DNA of 64,000 nt from Anaerolineaceae bacterium (GCA_026708325.1 JAPOVC010000028.1:120749-184748), one strand, 5' to 3'; shown: positions 34,655 through 43,976, counted from the first letter of the stretch. Made by a program: numbers and translations. Notes: generated by a model from the sequence alone, not told the origin.

Positions 34655-35244
34655 TCGACATCATTCACCATCCCGCCGATTCCGGTTGGGCACGACAAGT
34701 GAAACAAAATCTGGCGACGGTGGAGGGCGACGTGACTCTGGTGCTGCTGTCGACCGACGCCGTCGATGACAGGCAGGTGCTGGAGCAACTGGAACTGGCC
34801 CTTGATGCTGGCCGGCGTATTGTGCCGCTGCTGGCGGAAGATGCCCGCCTGCCGGCCCTGATCGAACACCTGGAAGCCGTTGAACCAGGCGATCTCGACG
34901 CTCTGGTGCAGCGCCTGGCCGATCCGGAGGTTTCGCTGCCCATGCGCGTGCATACCCCGTCGCTGCGGGCCAGCAACCGCCGCGCCGCGCTGGTGGTGCT
35001 GCTCCTGGCGGGCATCATGTTTGTGGCGGCGCTGTACGGCGTCGGCGTTCTGGGCATCCAGTATCCCCATGAGGAATACGATGAAGTGCATGAACGGGTT
35101 GTGGCGACTCGCGATGCCTTCATCGAAGAGGCCCTGCCGCGTGGCACGGGTGAAGCGGCAAACTTTGCCGTAACGGCAGAAGCGGCGGCCACAGCCTTGC
35201 GGCCGTTGCTGATCGCCACCGCCACGGCGCGCGCGGGCAACTGA
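34651..35244 (+). CDS. Membrane-anchored TIR-like domain protein
   Basis: This 197-residue protein begins with a half-length TIR-like fold: IDIIHHPADSGWARQVKQNL, then TLVLLSTDAVDD, QLELALDAGRRIVPLLAED and a LIEHLEAVEPGD strand-helix pair. One membrane helix follows (about residues 112-134, ALVVLLLAGIMFVAALYGVG), then a roughly 60-residue outer tail ending in Ala/Thr-rich sequence. The conserved TIR catalytic glutamate position is not evident, so NADase activity is doubtful. Its ATG overlaps the CopCD stop (ATGA). The family call rests on pattern only. Confidence 0.6.
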   Translation: MIDIIHHPADSGWARQVKQNLATVEGDVTLVLLSTDAVDDRQVLEQLELALDAGRRIVPLLAEDARLPALIEHLEAVEPGDLDALVQRLADPEVSLPMRVHTPSLRASNRRAALVVLLLAGIMFVAALYGVGVLGIQYPHEEYDEVHERVVATRDAFIEEALPRGTGEAANFAVTAEAAATALRPLLIATATARAGN

Positions 35245-35248
35245 AGCC

Positions 35249-36448
35249 ATGGAGTTTCGCAATGAGGTGCTGGTCATCGGCGCCGGCCCGGCTGGAATCG
35301 CCTGCGCGCTGGCGCTGGAAGAGGGAGGAATCGGTTACCGGGTCATTGACCGGGAAGCCGTCATCGGCTCCACCTGGGACCGCCTGTACCCCACGCTGAA
35401 ACTGAACACCTCGCGCTTCTATTCGCACATGCCTGGAAAAAAGTTTCCGCTGCACTTCGGCATCTATGCCAGCGCGCGGCAATATCATGACTATTTGCTG
35501 GACTACGTCAGCCAACACGACTTCAACATTCAATGTGGCGTGGAGGTAGAGCGCGTAACGCGCGCGGGAAATGGCTGGCTGGTGGAAAGCAGCGAGGGAA
35601 CGTGCATCTGGCGCGCCGTAGTCCTGGCGACCGGGCGTTTCGGCAACCCATGGATGGCGCGGCTGCCTGGAATCGAGCGCTTTGAAGGGCAGGTCCTGCA
35701 TTCCGCCGACTTTCGCAACGAGGCCGACTTCGCCGGCCAACGCGTCATGGTCGTCGGCAACGGTCCCAGCGGCATGGACCTGGCGGTCGCTTTGGCGACG
35801 ACGGTGGACAGGCCCGTTTACCTGGCGCAACGCACGGGCATCGTGCTCAAACCGCGCTACCCCTGGGGCCTGCCCAAGCATGGCTGGATGCTCTTGGCGC
35901 AGAAATGGCCCAACCGCCTGACGCGTTGGCTGGAGCGGCGTATGCTGGCGCTGGAGTACCGCGACGTGGCGGCCAGCGGCATCAAGGTGCCGGGCCCTGG
36001 AGAGACGACCGGCGCGGCCGGCACGCGCGGTCCGGAGTTGCTCAATGCCGTGCGCAGCGGTGGAGCGCAGGCGGTGGACGTGCCGGTCGACTTCACGGCC
36101 GAAGCGGCGATATTGCCGGACGGTCGCCAGCTGCCGCTGGATATCTTGATTTTGGCGACAGGCTTTCGTCCGGTACTCGATTTCCTCGACCTGGATTACG
36201 AGGTGGATGAGCAGGGGTTACCGCTGCGGGAGGCGCAGGACTTTCCGGTCTATGAAGGTTACCTGCCGCACACCGGCTACCAGCTGCGGGGACAGCCGGG
36301 GCTGTACGTCACCGGAATCTTCTACAAGGGGCGCGGCGCGATGTACAATTTTGTGGTCGAGGCCTGCATCATTGCGCAGCAAATTGAAGAGCAGTTCAGG
36401 CAAGGGGCGCCAGTGGAAGCGATTCCAGACCTGGCGCCCGTGCCCTGA
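35249..36448 (+). CDS. Flavin-containing monooxygenase-like NAD(P)/FAD protein
   Basis: This 399-residue protein has two dinucleotide motifs, GAGPAGIACALAL (FAD) and VVGNGPSGMDLAVAL (NADPH). The FxGxxxHS fingerprint of class B monooxygenases (FEGQVLHSADF) lies between them, with LATGFRPVLDFLDL near the end. Such enzymes hydroxylate or oxygenate N-, S- or carbonyl compounds. The substrate is unknown. It starts 4 bp after the TIR-like gene with the conserved EVLVIGAGPAG strand and is convergent with the YedY-like gene. Confidence 0.87.
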   Translation: MEFRNEVLVIGAGPAGIACALALEEGGIGYRVIDREAVIGSTWDRLYPTLKLNTSRFYSHMPGKKFPLHFGIYASARQYHDYLLDYVSQHDFNIQCGVEVERVTRAGNGWLVESSEGTCIWRAVVLATGRFGNPWMARLPGIERFEGQVLHSADFRNEADFAGQRVMVVGNGPSGMDLAVALATTVDRPVYLAQRTGIVLKPRYPWGLPKHGWMLLAQKWPNRLTRWLERRMLALEYRDVAASGIKVPGPGETTGAAGTRGPELLNAVRSGGAQAVDVPVDFTAEAAILPDGRQLPLDILILATGFRPVLDFLDLDYEVDEQGLPLREAQDFPVYEGYLPHTGYQLRGQPGLYVTGIFYKGRGAMYNFVVEACIIAQQIEEQFRQGAPVEAIPDLAPVP

Positions 36449-36457
36449 CTGAAACCC

Positions 36458-38137
36458 CTACGCTTCGCTCCCGGCTTCGGCCTCCAGCACAAGGTCCACG
36501 TTGCGGCCGTGAACGCCGGTCGCGCCACTTGGCCGGGTCCCCCGCACGCTTTCGATTTGCGGCTCGCCCTCACCATCGACGCTGCGCACCTCAATGCGAT
36601 GGCGGCCCTCACTGAAGGGCATGTCGAAGCGCCACAGCACCCAGGTCTTGTCCGAAAGCGGATCGCGCAACTGCGCTTCCTGCCAGTCGCCCTCATCCAT
36701 GCGCACCTCGACCTTCGAGATGGAACGGTCGCCCGCGTGGGCGATTCCCCCTACCGGGATGAAGGTCATGCCCTCGCTCATGAAGGCCTGGTCGGTGGCC
36801 ACCACGTCAATGACCGACGTGGTCTGCATCAAGGCTTCCTCGTCCCAGCCACGTGTGACCCAGTAGCCCTGCTCGTAGTCTTCCACGACCTCAATACCCG
36901 TGATCCACTTGGGCTGCTTCATGCCATAGCGATCGGGGATGTAAATGCGCAGCGGAAAGCCGTTCCGCTCAGGAAGCGGCTGGTCGTCCCAGGCGTAGGC
37001 CAGCATGATGCGCTGGTCTTCATTGATCAGATCGATGTCGACCGTTTCGTGAAAGCCGTCCCCGCCAAAAATGCGCAGGTACTGCGCGCCTTCCTGTACT
37101 TTCGCGCGCGTCAGCAGGTCCTGCAGGCTGAAGCCGGTCCACTTCTGCGTGCCGATCAGGTCGCCGCCAATGCGATTGGAGATGCAGGACAGGGTCAGGT
37201 ACTGGTCCATGGGTCGGAAGTCGCTGCGCAAGTCCGCCAGGGTCAAATCCAGCGGGTTGTCCACCATACCCGTGACGGGCAGGGTCCAGGTCTCCTCCTC
37301 AAGGACCGGCGGGCGCGAACTGATGTCGATGCGATAGTGTTTTTCGACCGGCGTCAATTCCGGCCGCGTGCCGTCCACGGGCTGCACCGACGCGTCCGCG
37401 TTGGGCAGGACGCCGCCGCTCGAACTGGCATAGCGCACGGTCGTGGCGCTGCCGCCGCTTTCGCGCAGCAAGGAGCCCACGCCGGCGCCAACCACGGTGA
37501 TGGTGGCCGCGGCGCCGCCCATACGCACGAGGAAGCTGCGACGGTCGAGGGTCTCGACAGATGCCTCCGCGGCAGGCTCCTCCACCGGTTCCGGGCTGGC
37601 CAGCAATCTGTTGTACATGGTGGCCAAGGCGAGGCCCCATGCGGCAAAGCCGACGACAATCCAGAGAAAATTGACGAGGGGCGCGGTCAGGGCGGAGAAA
37701 TTGACGTCATTGCTCAGCAGGGCGACGGGCAGTCCCAACACCAGACCCGGAATCAGGCCGGCCTGAAAGCTGAGGCGTTTCGCGCTGCGACGGCGGGCCA
37801 GGTGATAGAAGACGGCGCCGACGACTACGCCGGAAATGACCATCCCGGCGATTCCCATGAGTTGCTCGGCGGCCTTGGCGGCCGTGGAGGTCTCGCCCAG
37901 CTGCAACGCAGTGATGATCGACACCATGGTATCGATGGCGAAGGTGATGAGCCCGCCGGGCATGTTGCGCGCCGCCCAGTCGAGCACGTCAAAGGGCACG
38001 AAGGGCGTGCCCAGAAATGCGTCGGCAAGCCAGAAAATGGCCACCAGCGGGATCGTCAGCAACAAGCCTGCCAGCGCGCCGTAGCCGAGGACCCGTCCGC
38101 CCCCGACTGTTCCCGACATGGATCTCTCTTCGGTCAT
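36458..38137 (-). CDS. Molybdopterin-dependent sulfite-oxidase/YedY-type oxidoreductase fused to a membrane domain
   Basis: The 559-residue protein has four to five membrane helices in residues 15-180, then an internal twin-arginine-like stretch DRRSFLVRMGGAA (R199-R200) with another hydrophobic run. A sulfite-oxidase-fold domain follows, with the Mo-ligating Cys318 in LSCISNRIGG, GTQKWTGFSLQDLL, GFPLRIYIPDRYG and a C-terminal dimerisation-like Ig domain. It likely reduces an oxidised substrate such as methionine sulfoxide or oxidises a sulfur compound outside the membrane. ATG 38137 is chosen for an AGGA site 7 bases upstream. Confidence 0.87.
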   Translation of the reverse strand: MTEERSMSGTVGGGRVLGYGALAGLLLTIPLVAIFWLADAFLGTPFVPFDVLDWAARNMPGGLITFAIDTMVSIITALQLGETSTAAKAAEQLMGIAGMVISGVVVGAVFYHLARRRSAKRLSFQAGLIPGLVLGLPVALLSNDVNFSALTAPLVNFLWIVVGFAAWGLALATMYNRLLASPEPVEEPAAEASVETLDRRSFLVRMGGAAATITVVGAGVGSLLRESGGSATTVRYASSSGGVLPNADASVQPVDGTRPELTPVEKHYRIDISSRPPVLEEETWTLPVTGMVDNPLDLTLADLRSDFRPMDQYLTLSCISNRIGGDLIGTQKWTGFSLQDLLTRAKVQEGAQYLRIFGGDGFHETVDIDLINEDQRIMLAYAWDDQPLPERNGFPLRIYIPDRYGMKQPKWITGIEVVEDYEQGYWVTRGWDEEALMQTTSVIDVVATDQAFMSEGMTFIPVGGIAHAGDRSISKVEVRMDEGDWQEAQLRDPLSDKTWVLWRFDMPFSEGRHRIEVRSVDGEGEPQIESVRGTRPSGATGVHGRNVDLVLEAEAGSEA

Positions 38138-38163
38138 AGCCACATCCTGTTATCAATCCGACC

Positions 38164-38169
38164 AGTATA
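38164..38169 (-). promoter_or_regulatory. Putative -10 box of the YedY-like gene
   Basis: TATACT on the minus strand lies 27 bp upstream of the ATG at 38137. A -35 was not identified. Confidence 0.35.
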
Positions 38170-38270
38170 CAACACATTGTCCACGGCCATCTTGCGAAAC
38201 CCTTACGCATGGCGGGGTGGTGGACAAGGGCATACAATTCCAGACGTTCCCGGTTGCGGAGAACTTACCC

Positions 38271-39338
38271 ATGATCATTGTCGATGCGCACGAGGACATC
38301 GCCTTCAACTGGATGGCCGGCGGCCGCGACTGGCGCCGCAGCGCGCTGGACATCCGGCGCGAAGAGGCGGGACAGGCGGACAAGAGGCGGGCCGGCCTGG
38401 CCAGCATCGGCCTGCCCGAGTCACTGGCCGGCAACGTGGCCGTGATTTGCGCCACGCTGTTTACCGCGCCGCGCAGCCGTCATGCCAGCGCCTGGGACAG
38501 CCTCAGCTACAGCGACGCGCGGGAAGCGTACGATCTGGCTTCGAGCCAGCTGGACTACTACGAACGCCTGGCGGACGAGCACGATCAGATCGCCCTTGTA
38601 ACGGACAGGGAGCAACTGGACGCGGTGCTGGCGACCTGGGAGGATGGCAGGCCCGAATCGGAGCGACAGGTCGGTCTGGTGATTCTGATGGAGAACGCCG
38701 ACCCGATCATCGAGCCCGAGCAATTTGAGGAATGGTATGCGCGCGGTGTGCGCATCGTGGGGCCGGCCTGGACGGCTTCGCGCTACTGTGGCGGCACCGG
38801 GCAACCGGGCCCACTGACGGACGAGGGACGCGAACTGCTGGAAATCATGGCGGAGTTTAGCGCCTTGCTCGATCTGTCGCACATGGCGGAAGAAGCCTGC
38901 CGCGAAGCGCTGGACCGCTACGAAGGGCCGGTCTTTGCCAGCCACAGCAACCCGCGTCGATTCTGCGCCACAGACCGTCACCTTGAAGATGGCATGATCC
39001 GTCAGTTGGCGGAGCGTGATGGCGTCTGCGGCACTGTCCTTTTCAATCGTTTCCTCAGCAACCACTGGAGCGGTCCGCCACGCCTGCCGCTGGATGTGGT
39101 GTTGCAGGTGATCGACCATGTGTGCCAGTTGACCGGCAGTGCCGACCACGTTGGCATCGGCAGCGATCTGGATGGTGGATTTGGTGCGGAGAGCGCGCCG
39201 GCAGGCATCGACACGGTGGCTGATATCAGGGACATCGGCAGCGGCCTGGCCGAACGCGGTTACCAGTCCGATGACATTTCGGCGATAATGAATGGCAACA
39301 TGTTGCGCATGCTGAGGACTGCGTTGCCGGAAGGCTGA
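38271..39338 (+). CDS. Membrane dipeptidase-family (M19) zinc hydrolase
   Basis: This 355-residue amidohydrolase-fold protein starts with the metal motif DAHED (His7, Asp9). It has a bridging-glutamate strand (LVILMENADPI), zinc histidines in LLDLSHMAEEA and VFASHSNPR, and VGIGSDLDGGFG with the catalytic aspartate. The family cleaves dipeptides, often with D- or beta-residues. There is no signal peptide, so it is probably cytosolic. The ATG at 38271 follows GGAGA. A membrane protein gene follows by 4 bp. Confidence 0.9.
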   Translation: MIIVDAHEDIAFNWMAGGRDWRRSALDIRREEAGQADKRRAGLASIGLPESLAGNVAVICATLFTAPRSRHASAWDSLSYSDAREAYDLASSQLDYYERLADEHDQIALVTDREQLDAVLATWEDGRPESERQVGLVILMENADPIIEPEQFEEWYARGVRIVGPAWTASRYCGGTGQPGPLTDEGRELLEIMAEFSALLDLSHMAEEACREALDRYEGPVFASHSNPRRFCATDRHLEDGMIRQLAERDGVCGTVLFNRFLSNHWSGPPRLPLDVVLQVIDHVCQLTGSADHVGIGSDLDGGFGAESAPAGIDTVADIRDIGSGLAERGYQSDDISAIMNGNMLRMLRTALPEG

Positions 39339-39342
39339 TACC

Positions 39343-39807
39343 GTGGAACGCGTCGAACAGATGGGAATGCTGTTGGGAACGGCCGGCATCGTGATGGCGG
39401 TGACGGGACTGTTCCCGAGCCTCACCGGCCAGGCTGTGATGGGTGGTATTGGCGCCCTGCAGCTCGCGGCCATGCTGTCCGGGCTGAGCCTGTTAATTTT
39501 TGGCGCCCTGCTTTACGTCAAGGCCGCCTTTTATCCCCGGGCCCGGGCGACATTGGCGCAACAAATCGCAGTGCGTCTCTCGCTGACGGCGCTGCTCCTC
39601 GCCACCATGGCCTCCGTGGCCGACGTCCTGGGCTTTGGTTCCAACGTGCACGCCCTGTATGCCGAGGACATTTATTTCGGCCCGCTGCAGGCGGCCGGTC
39701 TCATCGGTGGCTTCGGCGTGGCCGCCTCGGGTGTTCTGCTCTATGCCCTGGGGGGTATGCGCGGCCAGAGCCAGGAGGAAGACAATGACCCGGCTTCGTC
39801 GTCGTGA
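39343..39807 (+). CDS. Four-helix membrane protein of unknown function
   Basis: This 154-residue protein has hydrophobic segments near residues 7-28, 36-62, 75-95 and 113-136 and a short acidic C-terminus (SQEEDNDPASSS). The start is GTG, 4 bp after the dipeptidase stop, so they are probably cotranscribed. I recognise no family. It ends 6 bp before the convergent sugar dehydrogenase. Confidence 0.65.
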   Translation: MERVEQMGMLLGTAGIVMAVTGLFPSLTGQAVMGGIGALQLAAMLSGLSLLIFGALLYVKAAFYPRARATLAQQIAVRLSLTALLLATMASVADVLGFGSNVHALYAEDIYFGPLQAAGLIGGFGVAASGVLLYALGGMRGQSQEEDNDPASSS

Positions 39808-39813
39808 ATAGAC

Positions 39814-41103
39814 TCAGGCGCGGACGAGGCGGTAAATGGCGCCAGCGTAATCGAGGACGTAGAGTTCGCCATCCTCGTCTTCACCGAAGGAAGTAATCTG
39901 CAATCTGCTCTCGGCGAAGCGCATGTTTTGCCAGACGCCGGAAGCGTCGCGCCAGGCGGCCCACACGAAGCCGCTGCACCAGTCGCCATAGAAATAAATG
40001 CCCTGCAGTTCCGGCAGTGAGAAGCCGCGGTAGACGTAGCCGCCGGTGATGGAGCAACCGTCTTCACGGCCATATTCCAGTGCCGGCAGTTGCATGTCGG
40101 GTGTGATGGTCTCGCCGCTGTAGGGCAGGCTGCCTTCCATGGGGCGCCAGCCATAGTTGATGCCGCCCGGGCTGTCGGCGGGCTGGACGTTGACTTCTTC
40201 CAGTCGGTTCTGGCCGACGTCGGAAATGTAGAGTTCGCCGGTGACGCGGTCAAAGCTGAAGCGCCAGGGGTTGCGCAGGCCCCAGGCCCAGATCTGGGGC
40301 GCGAGCAAGAGGTTGCGCGTCAGGCCGGGGTTGTCCGGTGGGATGCCGTAGCCGCCCTCCACGTCCACGTCGAGGCGCAGGATCGTGCCGAGCAAGGTGG
40401 CCGGGTTCTGCCCGTGTTTGAGCGGGTCGCCGGCGGAGCCGCCATCGCCCAGCCCCATGTAGAGATTGCCGTCCGGGCCGAATTCAATCTGGCCGCCGTT
40501 GTGGTTGCTGAAGGGCTGTTGCACCCTGAGGATGGGCAGACGACTTGCCATGTCCACCCTGGCCGGATCGTCCGGCCGCAGGCTGTAGCGTTCCAGCACC
40601 GTGTCGCCACGGTGATCGCTGTAGTGCACGAAGAAGCGACCGTTGTCCTCGAAGTCGGGATGAAAGGCCAGACCCAGCAGACCGCGCTCGGAAAACTGCC
40701 GCATCGAGTCCCTGCTGACGTGTGCGGTCAGGTCCAGCCAGGGTTCCGGCTGCAGGACGTCATCAACCATTAAACGAATGCGACCATTCTGTTCCAGCAC
40801 GAAGAGCCGGTCGCTGCCGTCGCCAGCGTGCGTCAAATAGACCGGTCGATACAGGCCGGAGGCGACCAGGTGCAGACGATAACGCGAGGGATCGGGCCGG
40901 GTCGGGGGCGGTGGAGGCAGCGGCGTCGGCGTTTCCGGCGTCGATTCTGCCCTCGGCGTGGTCTCCTGAGCCAACGCGGGCAACACGCTCAGGGCCAGCA
41001 GCGAGACGACGAGGACAGCAACCACGCGACCGATTCCGAGACAGGCGAAGCCCGAGAGTCGGCGACCCGGATGCCAGCGATTGGTGACGAATGGCGGAAT
41101 CAT
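39814..41103 (-). CDS. PQQ-type glucose/sorbosone dehydrogenase family protein (exported)
   Basis: This 429-residue beta-propeller protein has an N-terminal membrane or signal segment (about residues 25-45) and a Pro/Thr linker. The soluble aldose-dehydrogenase motifs follow: ERGLLGLAFHPDFEDNG, FSNHNGGQIEFGPDGNLYMG, LGDGGSAGDPL, WAWGLRNPWRFSFD and DVGQNRLEEVN. The family oxidises aldoses with PQQ outside the membrane, though many members have unknown substrates. Its start overlaps the UDP-glucose dehydrogenase stop (ATGA). Confidence 0.9.
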   Translation of the reverse strand: MIPPFVTNRWHPGRRLSGFACLGIGRVVAVLVVSLLALSVLPALAQETTPRAESTPETPTPLPPPPPTRPDPSRYRLHLVASGLYRPVYLTHAGDGSDRLFVLEQNGRIRLMVDDVLQPEPWLDLTAHVSRDSMRQFSERGLLGLAFHPDFEDNGRFFVHYSDHRGDTVLERYSLRPDDPARVDMASRLPILRVQQPFSNHNGGQIEFGPDGNLYMGLGDGGSAGDPLKHGQNPATLLGTILRLDVDVEGGYGIPPDNPGLTRNLLLAPQIWAWGLRNPWRFSFDRVTGELYISDVGQNRLEEVNVQPADSPGGINYGWRPMEGSLPYSGETITPDMQLPALEYGREDGCSITGGYVYRGFSLPELQGIYFYGDWCSGFVWAAWRDASGVWQNMRFAESRLQITSFGEDEDGELYVLDYAGAIYRLVRA

Positions 41104-42497
41104 GATCGCTTCGTCGTTGCGTCGCCTTGCAGGAAGGGAGAGCCGACCGCCAGATAGCGGTAGCCCTTTTGCAACAGGTCCTGATAATCAGGGATCATGC
41201 GGCGCCCGTCCACGATGAGGGCCGGCGGGGCAAGATGCCGTTCAATGCTGCCGGAAAGGCCGCGAAACTCTTCCCAGTCGGTGGAAATGAAGAGGCAGTC
41301 GCTGCCGCAGAGGGCCTCCTCGGCGCTCTCGTGATAGCGGATGCGGGCGAAGAGCGGATTGCGCGCGGGATCCAGGGCCTGGCTGGCTTCAACCATGGCC
41401 AGGGGATCGTAGGCCTGCAGCGCGCGAGCGCCGGCTTCCAGCAGACCCTGTGCCACGGACAATGAGGAGGAATCGCGCACGTCGTTGGTTTTCTTCTTGA
41501 ATGCCAGACCCAGCAGGGCGACGGTCTTGCCGCTGAAGTCATAGCCGGCTTCCTGGCGAGCGCGTTCGATCAGGTAGACCTTCTGGTATTCATTGATGTG
41601 GTACACCGCCTCCAGCAGGTCCGTGTTTTGACCGGCGCAACCCAGTTGATGGACCAGCGACTGAATGTCCTTGCCAAAGCAGGAGCCGCCGGCGCCGTTG
41701 GACACGTAGGAACCCCAGGTGCTGATGCGTTGATCGGAGGTGACGCCACGTTTAAGGTCTTCCATGTGCACGTTGGGAAAGGTCTCGGCAAGGCGCGCGC
41801 CGACGCCGTTCCAGAAGGAGATGTAGGTCAGCAGCAGGGTATTGCTGACGTACTTGATGGCCTCGGCGGTCTCGGGCGTGGTCTCAATGTACTGAATCCG
41901 CACGTGATTGTGGAACTGGGAATAAAGACGGCGAATGCCTTCGAAGTCTTCCTGGCGGTCGGCCCCCACAACCACGCGGTCCGGGTGACGGGAGCGGGCG
42001 ACGGCCTCGCCCTCCGGCAAAAACTCCGGGTTGGAGGCGATGCCAAAGTTGCGCACGCCGTGCTCGCGCAGGAAGCCCTCCAGTCGTCGCGCCGTGCCCA
42101 CCGGGACCGTACTTTTGTTGATGATGACCACCCGTCGCGGGTCCCTGCGTTGGGCCAGCAGGGGCGCGATGTTGCCGAGGGCGTCGAAGTAGTAACTCAG
42201 GTCGGCGGACCCGTTGTCGCCCGAGGGAGTCGGCAGACAGAGAAAGATCGCGTCCGTACCGTCGATCACATCCCGCAGGTCATCGACGAAGTGCAGGCTG
42301 CGGTCGATCTTGTCCGCGATGATGTCGGCCAGGCCAGGCTCATTGACGTAGCCTTCGATGGCTTCGCGGCGTGCGCTGCGAAAGGCTGCCAGTCTGTCCG
42401 GGTCAACGTCACAGGCCCATACGTCATGACCGTACTCCGAGCTTACGGCGGCGTGGGTGAGGCCTACGAAGCCGGCGCCGACAACGATGATTTTCAC
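41100..42497 (-). CDS. ugd: UDP-glucose 6-dehydrogenase (eukaryote-like form)
   Basis: This 465-residue protein has a Rossmann start (KIIVVGAGFVGLTHAAV), LCLPTPSGDNG, NKSTVPVGTA, NPEFLPEG, the catalytic Cys273 in GGSCFGKDI and a C-terminal domain with LLGLAFKKKTNDVRDSSS. It oxidises UDP-glucose twice to UDP-glucuronate for polysaccharides. The NEYQK and FKKKTNDVRDSSS wording and the length resemble the animal/plant UGDH branch more than short bacterial forms. It is coupled to the sugar dehydrogenase downstream. Confidence 0.92.
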   Translation of the reverse strand: MKIIVVGAGFVGLTHAAVSSEYGHDVWACDVDPDRLAAFRSARREAIEGYVNEPGLADIIADKIDRSLHFVDDLRDVIDGTDAIFLCLPTPSGDNGSADLSYYFDALGNIAPLLAQRRDPRRVVIINKSTVPVGTARRLEGFLREHGVRNFGIASNPEFLPEGEAVARSRHPDRVVVGADRQEDFEGIRRLYSQFHNHVRIQYIETTPETAEAIKYVSNTLLLTYISFWNGVGARLAETFPNVHMEDLKRGVTSDQRISTWGSYVSNGAGGSCFGKDIQSLVHQLGCAGQNTDLLEAVYHINEYQKVYLIERARQEAGYDFSGKTVALLGLAFKKKTNDVRDSSSLSVAQGLLEAGARALQAYDPLAMVEASQALDPARNPLFARIRYHESAEEALCGSDCLFISTDWEEFRGLSGSIERHLAPPALIVDGRRMIPDYQDLLQKGYRYLAVGSPFLQGDATTKRS

Positions 42498-42555
42498 CGC
42501 ACCCCCTTCGGTACCCGGGCTACATGCTGCGCCAGTCTATCACAGAGTGCCGGCA

Positions 42556-43878
42556 TCAGGGCTTCGGCTCCTGCATCAGGCGCGCGACGCGGCGCCCCAG
42601 TTCGACCGCGTAATTGGTGCCGCGGTCCCAAGGGTAGACCTGGCTCATGTTGGCCAGGTAAAGGCCGGGCCAGGGAGTCCTCAGGTCCGGGATTTTCTCA
42701 CTGTGGTTGATGCCGGGCACAGGTTGGGCATAGGGCGCGCGGAAAACCCAGGCCTTGCGCAGCCAGTCCGGCCGGTAGTCCGGGTTAATGAGCGGCAGGG
42801 CGGACGTGAAGCGCTGCACCAGCGCCTCTTCATCCAGTTGAAACCAGAGATGATCGGGCGGGACATAGTCACCGCAGTAGACCAGAACGTCGCCACCGTA
42901 GTGACGGCGGTCCATCCAGTTGCTGTGTTCCACCAGGGCGAGAAAGGGAAACTGGCTGCGCTCGCGGTCCGGGCTGGTGGCGGGCAGGTTGAGCCAGTAG
43001 GTGCCGTCGGTCAAGAGGGAGCGTTTGAGCGCCAGCACGACGCAGACTCCGCCAATGCTGCGCAAAGCCGAGAGTTGCCGGCCGTAGGCGCTGTCGGCCA
43101 GTCCTTCACAGAGGCGCAACATGAGCCGCGGCGAGGTGGTGCTCAGGACGCGGTCAAAGCGATGTTCGCTGCCATTTTGCAGACAAATGGAGAGCCTGTC
43201 GCCGAGTTGAGAGACGCGGGTCACTGGCGTGTTGAAGCGGATCCCCGCTCCGTGCTGACGACAGTCGTCGGCGAGTGCGTCAAGGAAGGCCTGAAACCCG
43301 CCCTCAAAAGTCCCCAGGCGCAGGCTGCGCGATACGATTCGTGCCCAGAGCCAGGCCATGTTGACCTCGCGGTAACGATCGCTGAACTTGCCGATCAGCA
43401 GGGGCTGCCACAGACCCTGGTAAGCTTCCCGGCCCATGTGACGTTGCAGCCAGTCGTGGGCGGTCACCCGTTCCAGCGGGCGCCAGTCCCTCATCGTCTT
43501 GAGGCGCAGGGCGGCCAGTCCCATTCGCAGGCTGGCCAGGGGCGAAAGTGGCAGCAGCAAGGCCGAGGGCGAAATCTCGGCGCGGTAAATTCGTCCTTTG
43601 ATCCAGTAACTGGTCTTCGGGCGCGGGAAGACCAGCTTGTGGCCCAGACCCATTTCCTCGATGAGCTGAAGGATGTGGCGATCGCCCTCAAACCAGTGGT
43701 GATAGAATTTCTCCAGGTGCCAGTCCCAGCCTTCGTCGCGGAAGCCGGCCGCCAGCCCTCCGGCGCGTTCCCCGCTTTCAAATAGCTGCACCTTGTGACC
43801 GGCAAGTGCGAGGTCGCGTGCCGTGCTCAGGCCGGTGACGCCGGCGCCAATGATGCCGACCTGGAGTGGAGTCGTCAT
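42556..43878 (-). CDS. FAD-dependent amine oxidase-family / UDP-galactopyranose-mutase-like protein
   Basis: This 440-residue protein begins with VGIIGAGVTGLSTARDLALAG and an FAD-ribose strand (LFESGERAGGLAAGF). It has a substrate domain with FYHHWFEGDRHIL and SYWIKGRIY, and a C-terminal YLANMSQVYPWDRGTNYAVE FAD contact. Such proteins sit in glycan loci and may act on lipid-linked or nucleotide sugars. The reaction is unknown. ATG 43878 starts at the Rossmann strand; the frame reaches 43968 but without a ribosome site. UDP-glucose dehydrogenase lies 58 bp downstream on the same strand. Confidence 0.8.
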   Translation of the reverse strand: MTTPLQVGIIGAGVTGLSTARDLALAGHKVQLFESGERAGGLAAGFRDEGWDWHLEKFYHHWFEGDRHILQLIEEMGLGHKLVFPRPKTSYWIKGRIYRAEISPSALLLPLSPLASLRMGLAALRLKTMRDWRPLERVTAHDWLQRHMGREAYQGLWQPLLIGKFSDRYREVNMAWLWARIVSRSLRLGTFEGGFQAFLDALADDCRQHGAGIRFNTPVTRVSQLGDRLSICLQNGSEHRFDRVLSTTSPRLMLRLCEGLADSAYGRQLSALRSIGGVCVVLALKRSLLTDGTYWLNLPATSPDRERSQFPFLALVEHSNWMDRRHYGGDVLVYCGDYVPPDHLWFQLDEEALVQRFTSALPLINPDYRPDWLRKAWVFRAPYAQPVPGINHSEKIPDLRTPWPGLYLANMSQVYPWDRGTNYAVELGRRVARLMQEPKP

Positions 43879-43976
43879 GGCTGGATCGGGTCGGGCCTCC
43901 CGGTCATGCGTGGCGGAAGGGATTGCGCAAAAGTGGTACACTGTGGGCAGGCGCGCTGCCACAGACAAGGATACTC

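Noticed and set aside
36509..38728. 739-aa plus-strand frame
   Set aside because: Mostly antisense to the molybdopterin enzyme, which has clear catalytic motifs.
41598..42710. 370-aa plus-strand frame
   Set aside because: Antisense to UDP-glucose dehydrogenase.
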